From: Chamaesiphon sp. 336R_metabinner_41
GTDB lineage: Bacteria; Cyanobacteriota; Cyanobacteriia; Cyanobacteriales; Chamaesiphonaceae
Length of the DNA: 37,023 bases
Direction: 5' to 3'
Assembly (NCBI GenBank): GCA_025359915.1
Contig: JANYDE010000111.1
Coordinates: forward strand, 1-37,023
Part shown: positions 34,601 to 37,023 of the stretch, one piece after another
Numbering within the stretch: the stretch's first letter is position 1
Layout of the letters: every line of letters starts with the position of its first letter
The notes under the pieces: generated by a model
Seen by the model: the letters and a program-made list of their open reading frames with translations, nothing else
What the model was told of the DNA's origin: nothing
The model's database searches: none
Translations under genes and position numbers: made by a program

Positions 34601-36922
34601 CTATTTGATAAGTTAAAAGAATATCGCATACTTACCCCAGCGAAGAGTGGCTATCATCTAAAATGGGATAACCTAAATATCATTGAAACCAAACATGATT
34701 GGCAGCAATGCGATAGCTGTCAACAGGTATTTCATATCCCAAATTTATCAGATATTAAAAATTCGACTTTGAATATCACAGGATGTCCAGCTTTTAGATG
34801 TGAAGGAACTCTTGAGCCTTATACTCTAGAACAAATTGAGAGAACCAGAGCAGAACATTATCAACAGCATCTCATTCTCAATCGATCGCCTTTACCATTG
34901 AGATCGCAAGAACATACAGCTCAGTTGGGTACAGGCGAATTAGAGAAGCGAGAAAACCGTTTTCGGCGCGGGCAAATTAATATGCTCAGTTGTTCGACAA
35001 CCTTGGAAATGGGCGTAGATATTGGGGACTTGCAAGCAGTTGTGCTGCGTAATTTCCCCCCTCATGTCAGTAACTATCAACAACGTGCAGGGCGTGCGGG
35101 TAGACGTACTGATGGAGTTGCAATCACGCTAATGTATGGGCAACGCCGCCCTCACGATCGCTATTACTTCGAGCAACCAGAGCGGTTGATTGCTGGCACC
35201 AACCAAATCCCTAAATTAGATGTTGACAATCGTCAAATTCAAGAACGACATATTCGGGCAGAATTATTAGCAGCATTTTTGTACGATTGTAGAGGTGTTC
35301 GTGCAGAAAAGATTACGATGGCTGATTTTCTAGCGTTACCTTTCAATAACCCTGCTGCCCATCCAGATTTTACACCGCCACAGACAGCAACGATTGTGCG
35401 ATTACAAGAATGGCTGGATAAAGACGAAGCTAGAAGTACAGCTCAATCTTGGATTGACAGACTAGAAAGCTCTGATAATAAGATTGAATTACTCAATCGA
35501 TTTATCCAAGCTCTTGTTGTATTTCAAAAAGACCAATTAGCTGACTGGAACGATCTAGCTGCACCTCTAGGAGGAATCAAAGCAGATATCAATGCTGAAA
35601 ACGATCGAAGGAACCGTCAATCCCTAGAAAAGTGGCGCGATCGAATTGAAGCCGAACTAGATAAAATTGCTAAACGCCGCTTGCATGATGAATTAGTCCA
35701 GGCAAGTATTCTACCTATTTATGGTTTCCCCATTGATGTTGTTCGCTTGTTAACTGGAGAAAGTAACGAATTTAAGTCATCTCAAGGGAAACATCGATTA
35801 GAACGCGATCGACGTTTGGCATTGGGTGAATATGCACCTGGACAGGAAATAGTTGTTGACGATCGTGTTTATCGAAGTGTAGGTATTACTCGACCTAAAG
35901 AACTAGAAAATAAATATTATTGGGTTTGCAAAGAATGTAATCATTTTCATTCTTCTCCTAAAGAAGATTTGGTAAATCAATGCCCAGTTTGCAATTGGGA
36001 ACCGACATCAGTATCTCATCAAAAGATGAAACTGTATAAAATTCCCAAGTCATTTATGACAGATTTCTCAGCTTCCGCAAAAGTTACCCCTTACATCAAA
36101 CCGCAACGTCAGCCAACATCTCAGGTATTTTTAGCTCAAGGCGGTCAAGATATTGAAAATATCCCCGCTTCTTTCTACGATCTTACAGTCAGCAGAAGTG
36201 GTACGTTCTTTCTCGCCAACCAAGGATTATTAGGTAATGGCAGAGGTTTTGACAAACAAGGATTTGCAATCTGTCAAAATTGTGGACGGGATTTAACTGA
36301 ATTGGTTAAAAAACAAAGAGAAGAGCAATCCAAGAAAGGTAAATCTAAAAAATCGATTGGGAACTCAAAAGAACATCTAAAACATGATAATCCCATTACA
36401 GGGAAAGATTGTCTGCCATATGAGAAATATATCCACTTAGGGCATGAATTTCGCAGTGATTTACTCAAGATTCAGTTTAATCCTACTACTAACCCACCAT
36501 ACCTATTTGGAGAGGTGAGAAATATATTAGATGGAACGACTGTTTCTTCTGTTGAGAATGACGAAAATAAAAGTATTGGCGGTTTGGATTTTTGGCGATC
36601 GCTTACCTATGCCTTACTCGCTGCTGCTGCTCTAGTAATAGACGTTCCACGGAATGAGCTAGATGGTTTATTTAGACCATTGAATAATCGTTCTACTGAA
36701 ATTATTATTTATGACAATGTACCTGGTGGCGCAGGTTATAGCAAAAGGATAGCAGAAAAATTTTCAGAAGTTTTAGAGAGGGCTTATAAACTTACCAATG
36801 AATGTGAGTGTGGCACAAGTTGCTATGAATGTTTGAGAACTTACTCGAATCAACCATTTCATAACGATCTCGATCGTCATTCAGGGGTCGCTACAGGATA
36901 TGCCCGAAAACCTGCAAGATAG
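31664..36922 (+). CDS. DUF1998-type SF2 helicase, C-terminus altered by a miniature transposon
   Basis: This is a large DEAH helicase of about 1752 residues. Motif I is ATGTGSGKT (114-122), motif II VVDEAHSYNG (DEAH 286-289), motif III TSASLGD, and motif VI QQRAGRAGRR (1139-1148). Several zinc clusters follow (for example CEDC ... CSQCGQGY, CAACG, CQNCGRD). The closing DUF1998 site is C1714, C1716, C1720 and C1723 with CLRTYSNQPFHN. DruE of Druantia and the DISARM helicases share this plan. The chosen ATG overlaps the previous stop (ATGA); an ATG at 31652 is possible. A miniature Tn3-type element cuts the gene after codon LDRHS. The element supplies 12 new residues and a TAG, replacing 18 native ones (found at 146-199). 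All motifs are kept, so function may survive. Confidence 0.82.
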   Translation: MNPKSSKYLDPIKAVTQPREDLIRYLLTAYPLRDRHLRYGLKKLLEQQGNIWQEPYLEGSQPYRSTTTVAKLVTDGVLHPEMENIFTPSDRALYEHQEKAVKAVIQDRSNIVVATGTGSGKTECFLLPMFDTLLREEENLFIPGVRVVILYPMNALVNDQVKRLRKLLCKQKKSKIRFGFYTSRTETDEKKAREMLAEELSAYEDKELDELFSKGDLIPTNRDEKVAAAIENVLRIQSVSRNEIQAEPPHILVTNYSMLEHMLIRPTERKKVFEASKNVFKMLVVDEAHSYNGSTGSEVAMLLERLKVAVGIEEKGKVRCIATSASLGDESVDDEVKKFAKDFFSEQFDRVIRGDREPALERMGEPYLLPSEYTAQKILTALSNLDLPSLDDELNVWVERLRGFIPAEHLETAKNQVNGDIHKLLWLALKQHPLVHRLIYILSRKPEPWGVITKSAELWGLSLPTDSDGNVDDKEAQTALARLLQLGTMARQRDDDLPLLPVKIHLLFRSLEGLYACVNPQCCGAETDPEYADKPRRYGRLYLNEKKNCEDCSSPVLELGSCSQCGQGYSFTQINNNSGKLESLPRSYQGLKDNKNIYTLTSGNLHSITEEDEIGEGEEEKSSTAQTMILSDRDGWIGIAAKKDFNSKDRVEGEFHLAWHRHKNDKDSNGCYLPKCAACGVRPTRAQTINRFVTYTDEPLQIAIDSLFELLPEAERKNGEASERKLLTFSDGRQDAAFFASDYQRNSTEKVYRQMLWQSFQAAKGDDGVVTVKKLTERLKLIFVETSIPHPDRTSADNYKSYRQEDEQSFNNKRDCEDKAEKRAKEILVREFALPFNRRSTFEAYTLLACHLDLSDDRLFESISNKFSISTAEARIFITVVTDIIRRTGIVSVEGSSNYFPETGGVEGTRPEMIDTQGKSKNYLFLEKGETERKRYEDSPSFIPKWKKDGEVSQAQNRLGWYYHQFFGDRFPTREDFIWLFDKLKEYRILTPAKSGYHLKWDNLNIIETKHDWQQCDSCQQVFHIPNLSDIKNSTLNITGCPAFRCEGTLEPYTLEQIERTRAEHYQQHLILNRSPLPLRSQEHTAQLGTGELEKRENRFRRGQINMLSCSTTLEMGVDIGDLQAVVLRNFPPHVSNYQQRAGRAGRRTDGVAITLMYGQRRPHDRYYFEQPERLIAGTNQIPKLDVDNRQIQERHIRAELLAAFLYDCRGVRAEKITMADFLALPFNNPAAHPDFTPPQTATIVRLQEWLDKDEARSTAQSWIDRLESSDNKIELLNRFIQALVVFQKDQLADWNDLAAPLGGIKADINAENDRRNRQSLEKWRDRIEAELDKIAKRRLHDELVQASILPIYGFPIDVVRLLTGESNEFKSSQGKHRLERDRRLALGEYAPGQEIVVDDRVYRSVGITRPKELENKYYWVCKECNHFHSSPKEDLVNQCPVCNWEPTSVSHQKMKLYKIPKSFMTDFSASAKVTPYIKPQRQPTSQVFLAQGGQDIENIPASFYDLTVSRSGTFFLANQGLLGNGRGFDKQGFAICQNCGRDLTELVKKQREEQSKKGKSKKSIGNSKEHLKHDNPITGKDCLPYEKYIHLGHEFRSDLLKIQFNPTTNPPYLFGEVRNILDGTTVSSVENDENKSIGGLDFWRSLTYALLAAAALVIDVPRNELDGLFRPLNNRSTEIIIYDNVPGGAGYSKRIAEKFSEVLERAYKLTNECECGTSCYECLRTYSNQPFHNDLDRHSGVATGYARKPAR

Positions 36923-37023
36923 CCCTCAAAAGCGCATTCTCTCGTTGAATTTTTGACCAAAAATAGCTAAAACTGCAAGATCTTAAACTGGCTCAGAGCA
37001 AGCGTTACAATGCTATCTTGCAG
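36884..37023. mobile_element. Tn3-type miniature inverted-repeat element, left part and core
   Basis: The left inverted repeat begins GGGGTCGCTACAGGATATGC (36884-36903) and runs to about 36923. It is preceded by the target bases ATTCA (36879-36883). Bases 36912-37023 repeat 1-112 exactly and must be the same DNA, so the element continues at 113-140 and is 168 bp long on the circle. The stop codon that ends the helicase frame (36920-36922) is supplied by this element. GGGGTC and CGAAAAC at positions 22-28 coincide with the Tn3 inverted repeat, supporting a Tn3-family origin. Confidence 0.85.

Noticed and set aside
1-37023. Terminal direct repeats of a linear phage or linear plasmid
   Set aside because: The repeated 112 bases are the core of a transposon-like element whose two ends and target duplication only make sense if the window is closed into a circle; no phage genes are present.

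Overview
The window looks like a complete circular plasmid of a cyanobacterium. HIP1 octamers (GCGATCGC) and their CGATCG cores occur throughout, and many genes are of types I associate with cyanobacterial plasmids. Bases 1-112 and 36912-37023 are identical, so the true circle would be 36911 bp. The closure is biologically coherent. Across the join lies a 168-bp miniature transposon with about 40-bp Tn3-type terminal inverted repeats and an ATTCA duplication on both sides, and the helicase reading frame that it interrupts resumes on the other side. No rRNA, tRNA or CRISPR array was seen.

Layout. 1-202: right half of the miniature element and the orphaned end of the helicase gene. 450-2322: complete IS1182-like insertion sequence with 34-bp inverted repeats and a 7-bp target duplication. 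2409-3769 (minus): small protein, acetyltransferase-like protein and helix-turn-helix regulator with its own operator/promoter. 4167-7053: DUF3987-type primase-helicase (probable Rep) followed by two approximately 270-bp repeat units full of GGACTACC boxes, the probable replication origin. 7200-8680: MOBP-type relaxase, MobC and a candidate oriT. 8936-10608: actin-like ParM segregation pair. 10705-11589: tail-anchored coiled-coil protein.

11896-18762 is a three-gene pPIWI_RE island (PD-(D/E)XK nuclease with zinc ribbon, DinG-like helicase, pPIWI_RE protein), followed by a small unknown gene. 19350-20953 (minus) is a HIRAN-like protein with a HipA-like kinase. 21056-22102 is a tyrosine recombinase. 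22613-24300 is an AbiEi/AbiEii toxin-antitoxin pair. Two small genes on the minus strand (zinc-ribbon protein, GNAT) follow. 25396-26560 is a second partition system (ParA plus ribbon-helix-helix protein) with centromere-like repeats both upstream and inside the second gene.

26784-36922 is a 10-kb three-gene operon: a membrane-anchored coiled-coil protein of 1302 aa, a 311-aa protein, and a DUF1998-type SF2 helicase of about 1750 aa. I cannot place it in a named system. It resembles Druantia/DISARM-class defence only through its helicase, and it is the best candidate for an undescribed system here. The plasmid therefore joins replication, mobilization and two partition modules to at least four conflict or defence modules (pPIWI_RE, HIRAN/HipA-like, AbiE, helicase operon).
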